Source: Mycobacterium sp. (lineage in GTDB: Bacteria; Actinomycetota; Actinomycetes; Mycobacteriales; Mycobacteriaceae). From it: a stretch of DNA of 64,000 bases. Made by a program: the position numbers and the translations under genes. Within the stretch, counting starts at the first letter, position 1. Every line of letters starts with the position of its first letter. Where the stretch lies: assembly GCA_003987775.1 (NCBI GenBank), contig RXJD01000009.1:124001-188000 (forward strand), in the 5' to 3' direction. Below are positions 1 to 7,650 of this stretch, one piece after another. The notes under the pieces were generated by a model that saw only the letters and a list, made by a program, of their open reading frames with translations, did not search any database and had not been told where the DNA came from.

Positions 1-483
1 CGTCTGGCACACCCCCAACGTGTGATCGAGCAGGCGGCCACGGCGCTCGAAGGGCAGTCCGGCGGCCTGGTACTCCTCGCGTTGCCAGCCGATTCCCACG
101 CCGAGATCGATCCGCCCACCTGACAACACATCCATGGTGGCCAATTGTTTGGCCAGCACGGCCGGCCGTCTGAGCGCGGCCAGCAGCACCGAGGTTCCCA
201 GCCGGATGCGGGTGGTGGTCGCGGCGATAGCCGTCAGCAGGATCAGCGGTTCCAGCCATTGGCCGTCGGGGCCGGTCGGCTGTCTGCCACCGGTGGTGCC
301 CCCTACCGCCGGATCGGCGTAGGCGTCCAGATTCTCACCGAACACCACGTGGTCGGACACCACGACGCGATCGACGCCGACGGCGTCCATGGCGCCGGCC
401 ACCTTCAGCGTCGGCGTCCAGTCCACGTCCGGGCCGTCACCGAAGTTGCGCAGATAGAGCGTGAGTTTCGGATGACCCGTCAT
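1..483 (-). CDS. Luciferase-like F420-dependent oxidoreductase, C-terminus cut by window edge
   Basis: The frame starts with ATG at 483 and is open to base 1, so only the first 161 codons are present. The visible part has the TIM-barrel pattern of the bacterial-luciferase-like (LLM) family: an early VSDHVVFG segment, TTTRIRLGTSVL, LAKQLATMDVLSGGRIDLGVGIGW, which in mycobacteria typify F420-dependent enzymes acting on unknown carbonyl or alcohol substrates. It is transcribed divergently from arsC, so it is not clearly part of the arsenic locus. The family call is firm; cofactor and substrate are inferred from the family. Confidence 0.85.
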   Translation of the reverse strand, partial: MTGHPKLTLYLRNFGDGPDVDWTPTLKVAGAMDAVGVDRVVVSDHVVFGENLDAYADPAVGGTTGGRQPTGPDGQWLEPLILLTAIAATTTRIRLGTSVLLAALRRPAVLAKQLATMDVLSGGRIDLGVGIGWQREEYQAAGLPFERRGRLLDHTLGVCQT

Positions 484-557
484 ACGCCGATTCCCGTCAC
501 CCACCGAGTATCTCGGATGCCTCCCGCACGGCACGCGCCGGCGTTAGGTTGAGAGCG

Positions 558-986
558 ATGAGTGCCACACCGTCCGTCCTGTTCGTCTGCATCCACAACG
601 CCGGCCGCTCCCAGATGGCCGCCGGCTTCCTCGCAGCGCTGGCCGGCGACGCCATCGAGGTGCGCTCGGCAGGCAGTGCTCCGGCCGATGCGGTCAATCC
701 CGCCGCCGTGCAGGCCATGGCCGAGGTCGGCATCGACATCTCCGCCGAGAACCCGAAAATTCTGACCGCCGACGCGGTGCAGGACTCGGACGTGGTGATC
801 ACGATGGGTTGCGGCGATACCTGCCCGTTTTTTCCCGGCAAGAGCTACCGCGACTGGGTGCTCGAGGACCCCGCCGGCAAAGGCGTGGAGGCGGTGCGGC
901 CCATCCGGGATCAGATCAGGGCCCGCGTCGAAGACCTCATCGCCGAGTTGCTACCCGACCGGGCAGATCACCGAAAGTTGTTCTAG
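558..986 (+). CDS. arsC: Arsenate reductase, low-molecular-weight phosphatase (mycothiol) type
   Basis: A 142-residue cytoplasmic enzyme of the LMW-phosphatase fold that reduces arsenate to arsenite. The N-terminal P-loop VCIHNAGRS carries the nucleophilic Cys and the Arg of the CX5R motif, and MGCGDTCPFF carries further cysteines typical of arsenate-specific members. In actinobacteria this class usually forms an arseno-mycothiol adduct, so the mycothiol-dependent route is inferred from taxonomy. I chose ATG 558, preceded by GAGAG, over an in-frame TTG at 549. Its 3' end overlaps the convergent arsR by 4 bp, and the arsI-acr3 operon lies just beyond, which supports the arsenic role. Confidence 0.88.
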   Translation: MSATPSVLFVCIHNAGRSQMAAGFLAALAGDAIEVRSAGSAPADAVNPAAVQAMAEVGIDISAENPKILTADAVQDSDVVITMGCGDTCPFFPGKSYRDWVLEDPAGKGVEAVRPIRDQIRARVEDLIAELLPDRADHRKLF

Positions 987-1342
987 GAGCAGCAGTCCGG
1001 GTCCAGGACCATCACCAGTGCGGCCACCGCGGCGCGGTGCGGACGGTGATATACGTTGGTGCCACGCCTGGTCGACTCGACCAGGCCGGCGTTTCGCAAT
1101 TGGTTCAAATGGTGGCTTACCGTGGATTCGCCGACGCCGATCGCCGCAGCCAACTGCCCACTGTTGCATCCATCCCCGGTCGCGCCGAACAGCAGGGACA
1201 TGATCTTCACCCGTGCCGGATCGGCCAGCGCTTTGAGCCGGAGCGCCACGTGCAGGGCGTCGTCGTCGCTCATCACTCCTGCGGCGACCGGTGCGCAGCA
1301 CACAGGCGCGGAGATGTCGATCACCGGCAGGGCCTTGGGCAT
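983..1342 (-). CDS. arsR: ArsR/SmtB-family metalloid-responsive repressor
   Basis: A 119-residue winged-helix regulator. The core runs LKALADPARVKIMSLL, then a recognition helix around GESTVSHHLNQLRNAG and a wing at STRRGTNVYH. Cysteine pairs sit at both ends (APVCCAP near residue 15 and DPDCCS at the C-terminus). These are plausible As(III) thiolate ligands, since the classic ELCVCDL site in helix 3 is absent and a lone Cys is seen at GDGCNSGQL. It is divergent from the arsI operon and convergent with arsC. Two palindromes in the intergenic region are its probable operators, which would autoregulate arsR and control the efflux operon. Family certain, ligand set inferred. Confidence 0.9.
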   Translation of the reverse strand: MPKALPVIDISAPVCCAPVAAGVMSDDDALHVALRLKALADPARVKIMSLLFGATGDGCNSGQLAAAIGVGESTVSHHLNQLRNAGLVESTRRGTNVYHRPHRAAVAALVMVLDPDCCS

Positions 1343-1362
1343 GAACCCATCATGCCATAGGG

Positions 1363-1380
1363 TTTGACATATATCGAAAA
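1363..1380. promoter_or_regulatory. Probable ArsR operator 1
   Basis: TTTGACATATATCGAAAA is an imperfect palindrome with the same core (TGACATAT...TCGAA) as a second site 46 bp away. It lies 21 bp upstream of the arsR start codon and would overlap the arsR promoter. The assignment rests on the duplicated dyad between arsR and its divergent target operon. Confidence 0.6.
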
Positions 1381-1408
1381 AGTGGCATGCTAAGGCTCAT
1401 CAGATCAG

Positions 1409-1425
1409 TTCGACATATGTCGTAA
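1409..1425. promoter_or_regulatory. Probable ArsR operator 2
   Basis: The 12-bp core CGACATATGTCG (1411-1422) is a perfect palindrome within TTCGACATATGTCGTAA, and lies just upstream of the AGGAGG ribosome-binding site (1434-1439) of arsI. It is probably the main operator of the arsI-acr3 operon. The two sites resemble each other closely, as expected for one repressor. Confidence 0.65.
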
Positions 1426-1445
1426 AGGTTGCCAGGAGGCGCCCC

Positions 1446-1874
1446 ATGTCCCGTATTCAGTTGGCACTCAACGTCGATGACATCGACGAGGCCATCGCGT
1501 TCTACTCCAAGCTGTTCAACACCTCGCCCGCCAAGGTCAAACCGGGTTACGCGAACTTCGCGATCGAAGAGCCGCCGCTGAAGCTCGTCCTGCTGGAGAA
1601 TCCGGGCCAGGGCGGCACGCTCAACCACCTCGGGATGGAAGTGGAATCCAGCGATCAGGTGCACGCCGAGATCGCCCGCCTGGCCGGCGAGGGCCTGTTC
1701 ACCGAGGAGGAGATGGGCACCACGTGCTGCTTCGCCACCCAGGACAAGGTGTGGGTGAACGGCCCGGGCGGGCACCGCTGGGAGATCTACACCAAGCTGG
1801 CCGATGCGCAGACCTTCTTCGGAGCCGCTGACGAGCCGGCCCCCTGCTGCGGCGCGCAGGCCGCGGCGCAGTGA
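1446..1874 (+). CDS. arsI: ArsI/CadI-family VOC dioxygenase (C-As lyase type)
   Basis: A 142-residue single-domain vicinal-oxygen-chelate protein. It begins with the typical QLALNVDDIDEAIAFYSKLF strand-helix unit, and has a central GTTCCFATQDKVWV segment with vicinal cysteines that in ArsI bind trivalent organoarsenicals, plus a second Cys pair near the C-terminus (APCCGAQ). ArsI enzymes cleave C-As bonds of methyl- or aromatic arsenicals; mycobacterial homologues are also called CadI (cadmium-induced). First gene of the operon, with a strong AGGAGG site 6 bp from ATG. Its stop overlaps the next GTG start by 4 bp. The lyase role is inferred from the family and Cys pair. Confidence 0.82.
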   Translation: MSRIQLALNVDDIDEAIAFYSKLFNTSPAKVKPGYANFAIEEPPLKLVLLENPGQGGTLNHLGMEVESSDQVHAEIARLAGEGLFTEEEMGTTCCFATQDKVWVNGPGGHRWEIYTKLADAQTFFGAADEPAPCCGAQAAAQ

Positions 1875-2842
1875 GGGCGCCGGTCCGGGCGCCCTCGGTG
1901 TGGACACCCGGAGAGTTCCCCGACGAAGCGCTCTGGTCATTCGATCTCTCCCCCGCGGATCGGCAGGCGCTGATCGACTATGGACGCGGTGGCGAAATCG
2001 CGGATTTAGCGGGTCATCTCAGCAACGGAGCCCGGCATTGGGCCGAATTGCTCACCCACGGGCCCGGTTTCGTGCGGTTGCGGCGATTCCCCATCGACGC
2101 GCTCACCGCGGCCCAGACCGAGCGAGCCTACCTCGGTCTGGGCGGACTGCTGGGCGAGCCGGTCGGCCAGGACCGCGACGCCAACGTCCTCACGCACATC
2201 CGGGACGAACGCCAACCCGCCGCGCCGGGCGTGCGCAAGTACCGCACCAACCTGCGTCAGGACTTCCACAGCGACGGCTCGGACCTCGTCGGGTTGCTGT
2301 GCCTGCACCCGGCCAAGACCGGTGGTGAGTCCAGGATCGTCAGCGCGCACGCCGTCTACAACGAGATGCTGCGCCGTGCGCCGCATCTGGTCGACGTGAT
2401 GTATCAGTCGATGCCGTGGGACCGCAACGAAGAGCAGGGCGCCGGCGAGTCGCCGTTCTTCGAGCTGCCCCCGATCACCGACATCGACGGGATGCCGCGG
2501 CTGTTCTTCGTCGCCTGGTACATCCGGGACTCCCAACGCCACCCGGACGCCCCCCGGCTCACCGAGAGTCAAAGCGCGGCACTGGATCTCGTCGAGGACA
2601 TCGCCAATGATCCGGCCTTCCATATCGAGATGCGCTTCGAGCCGGGCGACGTTCAACTGCTCAACAACGCGGTCGTCCTGCACTCCCGGGAGGCCTACAC
2701 CGACGAGGACGACCCCGCGCTCAGGCGACATCTGTTGCGGCTGTGGCTGAGAACCGCCACAGCCACCACCCATCAGCTCCTGCGTGCCGGCATCCCACGC
2801 CAGGACCAGAAAATCACGAGCATTCCAGGAGCACCTGCATGA
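1871..2842 (+). CDS. TauD/TfdA-like Fe(II)/2-oxoglutarate dioxygenase in the ars operon
   Basis: A 323-residue enzyme with the TauD/TfdA double-stranded beta-helix signature: DFHSDGSD (about residues 137-144) supplies the HxD iron ligands and VVLHSRE (about 270) the distal His, with Arg residues following (RRHLLRLWLR) that could bind 2-oxoglutarate. GTG start overlaps the arsI stop by 4 bp, and its own TGA overlaps the acr3 ATG by 4 bp, so it is translationally coupled in the middle of the arsenic operon. Family members hydroxylate taurine, aryloxyacetates, betaines and phosphonates. An arsenical substrate is suggested only by position; I know of no established role for this family in arsenic resistance. 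Confidence 0.8.
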   Translation: MRAPVRAPSVWTPGEFPDEALWSFDLSPADRQALIDYGRGGEIADLAGHLSNGARHWAELLTHGPGFVRLRRFPIDALTAAQTERAYLGLGGLLGEPVGQDRDANVLTHIRDERQPAAPGVRKYRTNLRQDFHSDGSDLVGLLCLHPAKTGGESRIVSAHAVYNEMLRRAPHLVDVMYQSMPWDRNEEQGAGESPFFELPPITDIDGMPRLFFVAWYIRDSQRHPDAPRLTESQSAALDLVEDIANDPAFHIEMRFEPGDVQLLNNAVVLHSREAYTDEDDPALRRHLLRLWLRTATATTHQLLRAGIPRQDQKITSIPGAPA

Positions 2843-3930
2843 GCGACGTGACCGCAGCATCCGAACAGCCGGTGGTGGCCAAACTCTCCACCCTCGATCG
2901 GTTCCTGCCGGTATGGATCGGTGTCGCCATGGCCGCGGGCCTGCTGCTCGGCAGGTGGATACCAGAGCTGAACACCACTCTGCAGAAGGTTCAAATCGAC
3001 GGGATTTCGCTGCCGATCGCCCTGGGCCTGCTGATCATGATGTATCCGGTGCTGGCAAAAGTGCGCTACGACCGCCTCGACACGGTCACCGCCGACCGCA
3101 GGATGCTGGTCAGTTCCCTGCTGCTCAACTGGGTGCTCGGACCGGCGCTGATGTTCGCCCTCGCCTGGTTGTTGCTGCCCGATCTGCCCGAATATCGCAC
3201 CGGCCTGATCATCGTCGGATTGGCCCGCTGCATCGCCATGGTCATCATCTGGAACGACCTGGCCTGCGGTGACCGCGAGGCGGCCGCGGTCCTGGTGGCG
3301 CTCAACTCGATCTTCCAGGTGCTCATGTTCGCCGTGCTCGGCTGGTTTTATCTGTCCGTGCTGCCCGGCTGGCTGGGCCTGTCCCAAACCACGATCTCCA
3401 CCTCGCCGTGGCAGATCGCCAAATCCGTTCTCATCTTCCTCGGCATCCCGCTGCTGGCCGGTTACCTGTCCCGCCGGCTCGGTGAACGCGCCAGGGGCCG
3501 CGATTGGTACGAGACCCGCTTTCTGCCCCGCGTCGGGCCCTGGGCTCTGTACGGATTGCTGTTCACCATCGTGATTCTCTTTGCGCTACAAGGGAAACAG
3601 ATCACCAGCCGCCCCGCGGATGTCGCCCGTATCGCGCTGCCGCTACTGGCCTATTTCGCCATCATGTGGGGCGGCGGCTACGCGTTGGGCGCCGCGCTGC
3701 GCCTGGGCTACGAACGCACTACCACGCTGGCCTTCACCGCCGCCGGCAACAACTTCGAATTGGCCATCGCCGTGGCGATAGCCACCTACGGCGCCACCTC
3801 GGGGCAAGCCCTTGCCGGCGTCGTCGGACCACTCATCGAGGTACCCGTCCTGGTCGCCCTCGTCTACGTGTCGCTGGCCCTGCGGCGACGGTTCCCGCCG
3901 CGGAGCGCAACCGCCGGGGTGCATGCTTGA
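2839..3930 (+). CDS. acr3: Arsenite efflux permease Acr3
   Basis: A 363-residue inner-membrane transporter of the BART superfamily with about ten hydrophobic spans. It contains the Acr3 fingerprint LARCIAMVIIWNDLACGD in the fourth span, including the Cys essential for As(III) transport, and FTAAGNNFELAIAVAIA in a later span with the conserved Glu. ATG 2839 overlaps the dioxygenase stop (ATGA); an upstream in-frame extension lacks a ribosome-binding site and is not hydrophobic. It exports arsenite made by ArsC or released by ArsI. The next gene starts inside its last codons, so the operon continues. Confidence 0.93.
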   Translation: MSDVTAASEQPVVAKLSTLDRFLPVWIGVAMAAGLLLGRWIPELNTTLQKVQIDGISLPIALGLLIMMYPVLAKVRYDRLDTVTADRRMLVSSLLLNWVLGPALMFALAWLLLPDLPEYRTGLIIVGLARCIAMVIIWNDLACGDREAAAVLVALNSIFQVLMFAVLGWFYLSVLPGWLGLSQTTISTSPWQIAKSVLIFLGIPLLAGYLSRRLGERARGRDWYETRFLPRVGPWALYGLLFTIVILFALQGKQITSRPADVARIALPLLAYFAIMWGGGYALGAALRLGYERTTTLAFTAAGNNFELAIAVAIATYGATSGQALAGVVGPLIEVPVLVALVYVSLALRRRFPPRSATAGVHA

Positions 3931-4696
3931 CACCGTGAAGGTCGGCGTCCAGATTCATCCGCAGAACACGACGATGGCCGCCCTGCGGGCGGCGTGGCAG
4001 ACCGTCGACGAACTCGGGGTGGACAGTCTCTGGACGTGGGACCACTTCTTCCCGCCGCTCTATGGAGCCGCCGACGAAGCCCACTTCGAGGGCTGGCAGA
4101 TTCTGGGCGCGATGGCGGTCACCGCGTCGAACGTGTCCCAGATCGGGATGCTGGTCACCGGCTGCGGCTACCGCAATCCCGACCTGCTGGCCGACATGGC
4201 CCGTACCCTCGATCACCTCTCGGAGGGCCGCGCGGTGCTGGGGATCGGCTCGGGCTGGATGGACAAGGACGAGAAGGAATACGGCTACCCGGTGCGCACG
4301 CCCGCGCAACGGCTGGACCTGCTCGCCGAGTCGCTCCCCCGCATCCGCCGGCGTCTGGGCCTCTTACAGCCGGGGCCTATCGGCCCACTGCCGATATTGA
4401 TCGGGGGAAACGGGGAACGCCGCACGCTTCGTCTGGTGGCCCAGCACGCGGACATGTGGAACGGCTACGGCGACGCCGCCACCATCCGGGCCAAGAATCA
4501 GGTCATCGATCGATGGTGTGAAGAAATCGGGCGCGACCCGCGGGAGATCGAGCGCACTGTGTGGATCGAGCGCGCAGACCACGAGGCTATGGCGGCGCTG
4601 GCCGAAGCCGGCGCCGAGCACCTGATCCTCGGCCTGCGCGCGCCGTATGACACGGACGAGGTGGAACGCCTGGTCGCCCACCGACTGGCGTTTTAG
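3923..4696 (+). CDS. Luciferase-like F420-dependent oxidoreductase at the end of the ars operon
   Basis: A 257-residue LLM-family protein: KVGVQIHPQNTT start, SLWTWDHFFPPLYG, MLVTGCGYRNPDLLADMARTLDHLSEGRAVLGIGSGW, then PILIGGNGERRTLRLVAQHAD. This pattern matches the F420-dependent group with a short barrel. ATG 3923 overlaps acr3 by 8 bp (a GTG at 3935 is an alternative), so it is probably co-transcribed with the arsenic genes. A redox step on an organoarsenical is possible but not shown. Neither catalytic residues nor substrate can be assigned from sequence alone. Confidence 0.82.
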   Translation: MLDTVKVGVQIHPQNTTMAALRAAWQTVDELGVDSLWTWDHFFPPLYGAADEAHFEGWQILGAMAVTASNVSQIGMLVTGCGYRNPDLLADMARTLDHLSEGRAVLGIGSGWMDKDEKEYGYPVRTPAQRLDLLAESLPRIRRRLGLLQPGPIGPLPILIGGNGERRTLRLVAQHADMWNGYGDAATIRAKNQVIDRWCEEIGRDPREIERTVWIERADHEAMAALAEAGAEHLILGLRAPYDTDEVERLVAHRLAF

Positions 4697-4782
4697 CGCC
4701 CAGTTGCCCGGGTATGCGCCGACAAGCGGTGCACAGCCCCCCGCCCGCAGTTTCCGAGCCCCCGCACCGGAGGTTTTCTGGT

Positions 4783-5349
4783 ATGTCCGAAATGATTGTT
4801 GAAACACCCGAAGAAGTGATCGCCTTCCTCAAGGCCCAGCACGACCTGATCGAGGACATGTTCGATCAGGTCCTGCTCGCTTCCGACCCGCAAGCCCGCG
4901 AGAAGCCGTTCATCGAGTTGCGACAACTTCTCGCCGTTCATGAGACCGCGGAGGAGATGTTCGTCCACCCGCGCGCCCGGCGCGAAGTCGATTCCGGCGA
5001 AGCGATCGTCGACAGCCTGCTGGCCGAAGAGCACTCCGCCAAGGAACTGCTGTCGAAGATCGAAAGCCTTGACATCACCTCAGAAGAATTCATCGACGAG
5101 CTCACCACGCTGCGCGAGGCCGTGCTGGCTCACGCCGAACACGAGGAACTCGAAGAATTCGAGCAGTTGCAGGCTGACCTGGGCCCGGAAGAACTCAAGC
5201 GGATGGGAACGGCGGTGAAACTCGCCGAGGCCATCGCGCCGACGCGGCCGCACGCCGGCGTGGAATCGGCCAAGTTGAATTTCGCCGTCGGCCCGTTCGC
5301 GTCGATGCTCGACCGCGCGCGCGACTTGATCAAACACGCCGTCAGCTAG
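4783..5349 (+). CDS. Hemerythrin HHE-domain protein
   Basis: A 188-residue, mostly helical cytoplasmic protein. The di-iron ligand pattern of hemerythrins is visible: KAQHDLIEDMF, LAVHETAEEMFVHP, AEEHSAKELL and AHAEHEELEEF provide the spaced His and Glu residues. ATG 4783 follows GGAGG (4769-4773), which fixes the start. Mycobacterial HHE proteins affect the response to peroxide and nitric oxide, partly through sigma F, but the function here is open. A 44-codon gene begins 7 bp downstream and is likely co-expressed. Confidence 0.88.
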   Translation: MSEMIVETPEEVIAFLKAQHDLIEDMFDQVLLASDPQAREKPFIELRQLLAVHETAEEMFVHPRARREVDSGEAIVDSLLAEEHSAKELLSKIESLDITSEEFIDELTTLREAVLAHAEHEELEEFEQLQADLGPEELKRMGTAVKLAEAIAPTRPHAGVESAKLNFAVGPFASMLDRARDLIKHAVS

Positions 5350-5356
5350 GAGATAC

Positions 5357-5491
5357 ATGAGCCACCCCGAAACACCGGAAGACCCGGAAAATCCCGACGA
5401 AAGCGGCGACGACAGCATCGTGTCACCGCCGGCCTACCCGGCGTACTCCACGCCTCCGCCGGAAGGTTTGGCCACCAACGAGGACGGGTGA
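5357..5491 (+). CDS. Small acidic Pro-rich protein (44 aa)
   Basis: ATG at 5357, 7 bp after the hemerythrin stop, with TAGGAGA as ribosome-binding site. The product begins MSHPETPEDPENPDESGDD and ends YSTPPPEGLATNEDG; it is acidic and Pro-rich, probably disordered, and has no signal or membrane segment. Codon use fits the local high GC3. SelO starts 20 bp further on. No family is recognised; support is the spacing, the ribosome-binding site and an open frame with sensible composition. Confidence 0.5.
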   Translation: MSHPETPEDPENPDESGDDSIVSPPAYPAYSTPPPEGLATNEDG

Positions 5492-5511
5492 TTCTCCGTA
5501 GTGTGTGACAA

Positions 5512-6966
5512 GTGAGCGTTACTCCCGACACCACGATCGCCCTGCAGAATCGCTTCGCAAGCGAGTTGCCCGAGATGGCGGTCTCCTGGCAGGCCGACGT
5601 GCCGCCCGAGGCTCGGTTGCTGGTGCTCAACGACGCGTTGGCCGCCGACCTCGGTTTGGACGCCGACTGGCTGCGCAGTCCGGATGGACTGCGGTTCCTG
5701 ACGGGGAACTTGGTCCCCGCGGGTGCTGCGCCGGTGGCCCAGGCCTACGCCGGGCATCAGTTCGGTGGCTACGTGCCCCGACTGGGTGACGGGCGCGCCC
5801 TGCTGCTCGGTGAGCTCACCGACGCCGAAGGCCGACTGCGCGACATCCACCTGAAAGGCTCCGGGCGCACACCGTTCGCCCGCGGCGGCGACGGCTTGGC
5901 CGCCACCGGTCCGATGCTGCGCGAATACATCGTCAGCGAGGCCATGCACGCACTCGGGATTCCGACGACGCGATCGCTGGCCGTGGTGGCCACCGGACGA
6001 TCGGTGGCCCGCGAGATCATGCTGCCGGGCGCGCTGCTGGTCCGGGTGGCGAGCAGTCATCTCCGAGTTGGCAGCTTCCAATATGCCTCTGCCACAGGCG
6101 ATCTCGATCTATTGCGCCGGCTCGCCGACCATGCCATCGCCCGCCATCATCCGGAGGCGGCGAGCGCCGAGAACCCCTACCTCGCGCTCTTCGAAGGGGT
6201 GGTCGCCGCTCAGGCGTCGCTGGTGGCGCGCTGGATGATGGTCGGTTTCATCCACGGGGTGATGAACACCGACAACATGACGATCTCCGGCGAGAGCATC
6301 GACTACGGGCCGTGCGCGTTCATGGAGGCCTACGACCCCGACACCGTCTTCAGCTCGATCGACGCATGGGGCCGCTATGCCTACGGCAATCAACCGACGA
6401 TCGCCGCCTGGAACCTCGCACGCTTCGCCGAGACGCTGCTGCCGTTGTTCGGAGAGGACGTCAACGAGTCGATTGCCTTGATAGAGCATGCATTCGACGG
6501 TTTTCATGCTTACCACTCGGCGTGGCTTTCGGGCATGCACGCCAAGCTCGGGGTGCCCACCAACGTGGATGCCGTGCTGCCGCTGCTCGACGAATTGCTT
6601 CCGATGTTGCAGGAGAGCCACGTCGACTTCACCTCGTTCTTCCGCCACCTGGCCCGCGCCGCCCGCGGCGACGACGAAGCTGCGCGAGGACAGTTCGTCG
6701 ACCCCGCGCAGTTCGACAACTGGGTGCAACGCTGGCGGGCCCTGGGACCGGACGCCGACGCGATGGACCGGGTGAACCCGATCTACATCCCGCGCAACCA
6801 CCTCGTCGAGGAGGCGCTGACAGCGGCGACCGACGGCGATCTGGCCCCGTTCGGCCGGCTCCTGGACGCGATCCGCGCGCCGTATACCGAGCGGCCCGGA
6901 TTCGAACGGTACGCATCGCCCGCGCCGACGGATTTCGGCGTCTACCGAACCTTCTGCGGCACCTGA
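5512..6966 (+). CDS. selO: SelO/YdiU family protein adenylyltransferase
   Basis: A 484-residue pseudokinase-fold enzyme that transfers AMP from ATP to protein hydroxyls and, in other bacteria, AMPylates redox proteins. Family motifs seen: [35 protein letters not shown] (nucleotide binding), [41 protein letters not shown] (metal-binding Asn and Asp), and [12 protein letters not shown] near the C-terminus. A Cys sits three residues from the end (FCGT), where eukaryotic SelO has selenocysteine. Start is GTG 5512. The 3' end overlaps a convergent small membrane gene by 25 bp. Confidence 0.93.
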   Translation: MSVTPDTTIALQNRFASELPEMAVSWQADVPPEARLLVLNDALAADLGLDADWLRSPDGLRFLTGNLVPAGAAPVAQAYAGHQFGGYVPRLGDGRALLLGELTDAEGRLRDIHLKGSGRTPFARGGDGLAATGPMLREYIVSEAMHALGIPTTRSLAVVATGRSVAREIMLPGALLVRVASSHLRVGSFQYASATGDLDLLRRLADHAIARHHPEAASAENPYLALFEGVVAAQASLVARWMMVGFIHGVMNTDNMTISGESIDYGPCAFMEAYDPDTVFSSIDAWGRYAYGNQPTIAAWNLARFAETLLPLFGEDVNESIALIEHAFDGFHAYHSAWLSGMHAKLGVPTNVDAVLPLLDELLPMLQESHVDFTSFFRHLARAARGDDEAARGQFVDPAQFDNWVQRWRALGPDADAMDRVNPIYIPRNHLVEEALTAATDGDLAPFGRLLDAIRAPYTERPGFERYASPAPTDFGVYRTFCGT

Positions 6967-7181
6967 GCGGGGGCATTCTCCTTGGTGGAGGCCGTGATTC
7001 CGATCGCGATCATGATGTCGATGTAGGTGATGAACAGGCCCCACCAGTACGCCCACTTCATCTGCGGATCTGTTGGGGCGGAGAAGAAGATGATCAAGAA
7101 GATCGGGCCGACGATGCCGCACACAAACACCATCGCCTGGATGACGAGGTAGCGCTTGAAGGTGGACACCGGCAACAGCAT
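6942..7181 (-). CDS. Small two-span membrane protein
   Basis: About 79 residues, with hydrophobic spans at [23 protein letters not shown] and [20 protein letters not shown] separated by APTDPQMK. The charged C-terminus ([15 protein letters not shown]) would be cytoplasmic. I prefer ATG 7181; an upstream ATG at 7202 is in frame but would overlap the divergent gene. The 3' end overlaps selO by 25 bp on the opposite strand. It resembles short actinobacterial membrane proteins, but I cannot name a family. Confidence 0.6.
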   Translation of the reverse strand: MLLPVSTFKRYLVIQAMVFVCGIVGPIFLIIFFSAPTDPQMKWAYWWGLFITYIDIMIAIGITASTKENAPAQVPQKVR

Positions 7182-7191
7182 ATCCCGCACA

Positions 7192-7650
7192 ATGAGCGAC
7201 ATGGCCGACGTCTACCGCGCTCCCCTGCGCTCCCGCGACGACAGCATCGATCCGCGAGCCACCGTCGGGCGCGCCCGCCGGCTGGGCCGGTGCGGCTTCG
7301 GACAGCAGGTGCGCAACCCGGCCGAAGCGGAACGTCTGGCCGCTCGGGTCGACCGCTTCGCCGCCGCGGCCGACGGGTCATTCGTGTGGACCCGTGACCA
7401 GGATGGCCTGTTCTGGCTCGGTCGCCTCGACGGGCCGTACTTCCGCGACGATGACGACGACGCGGTGGCCGTCGATTTGGTGCATGTGCGGCCCTGCTCC
7501 TGGCTGGATGAGCCATTGCTGGAAGCCGAGGTGCCCGCCGCGGTGATCGCGACCTTCCGGCGTGGCGGACGCAACTTTCAACAGACCCATGATGGGTCGG
7601 TGAGCCAACAGACACAACGGATCTGGGATCGCCGGCGTCCGCAAGGCTAG
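7192..7650 (+). CDS. Conserved actinobacterial hypothetical protein (GAF-like size)
   Basis: A 152-residue soluble protein with start MSDMADVYRAPLRSRDD. The central part is WTRDQDGLFWLGRLDGPYFRDDDDDAVAVDLVHVRPCSWL and the C-terminus is basic (QRIWDRRRPQG). The region after residue 30 (GFGQQVRNPAEAERLAARVDRF) recurs in mycobacterial hypothetical proteins. ATG 7192 or 7201 are both possible. The 3' end overlaps the convergent DUF808 gene by 4 bp. Function unknown. Confidence 0.65.
   Translation: MSDMADVYRAPLRSRDDSIDPRATVGRARRLGRCGFGQQVRNPAEAERLAARVDRFAAAADGSFVWTRDQDGLFWLGRLDGPYFRDDDDDAVAVDLVHVRPCSWLDEPLLEAEVPAAVIATFRRGGRNFQQTHDGSVSQQTQRIWDRRRPQG

Noticed and set aside
7192..7202. Overlapping divergent starts at 7192 and 7202
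   Set aside because: A downstream ATG at 7181 for the minus gene removes the overlap, so no unusual arrangement is needed.
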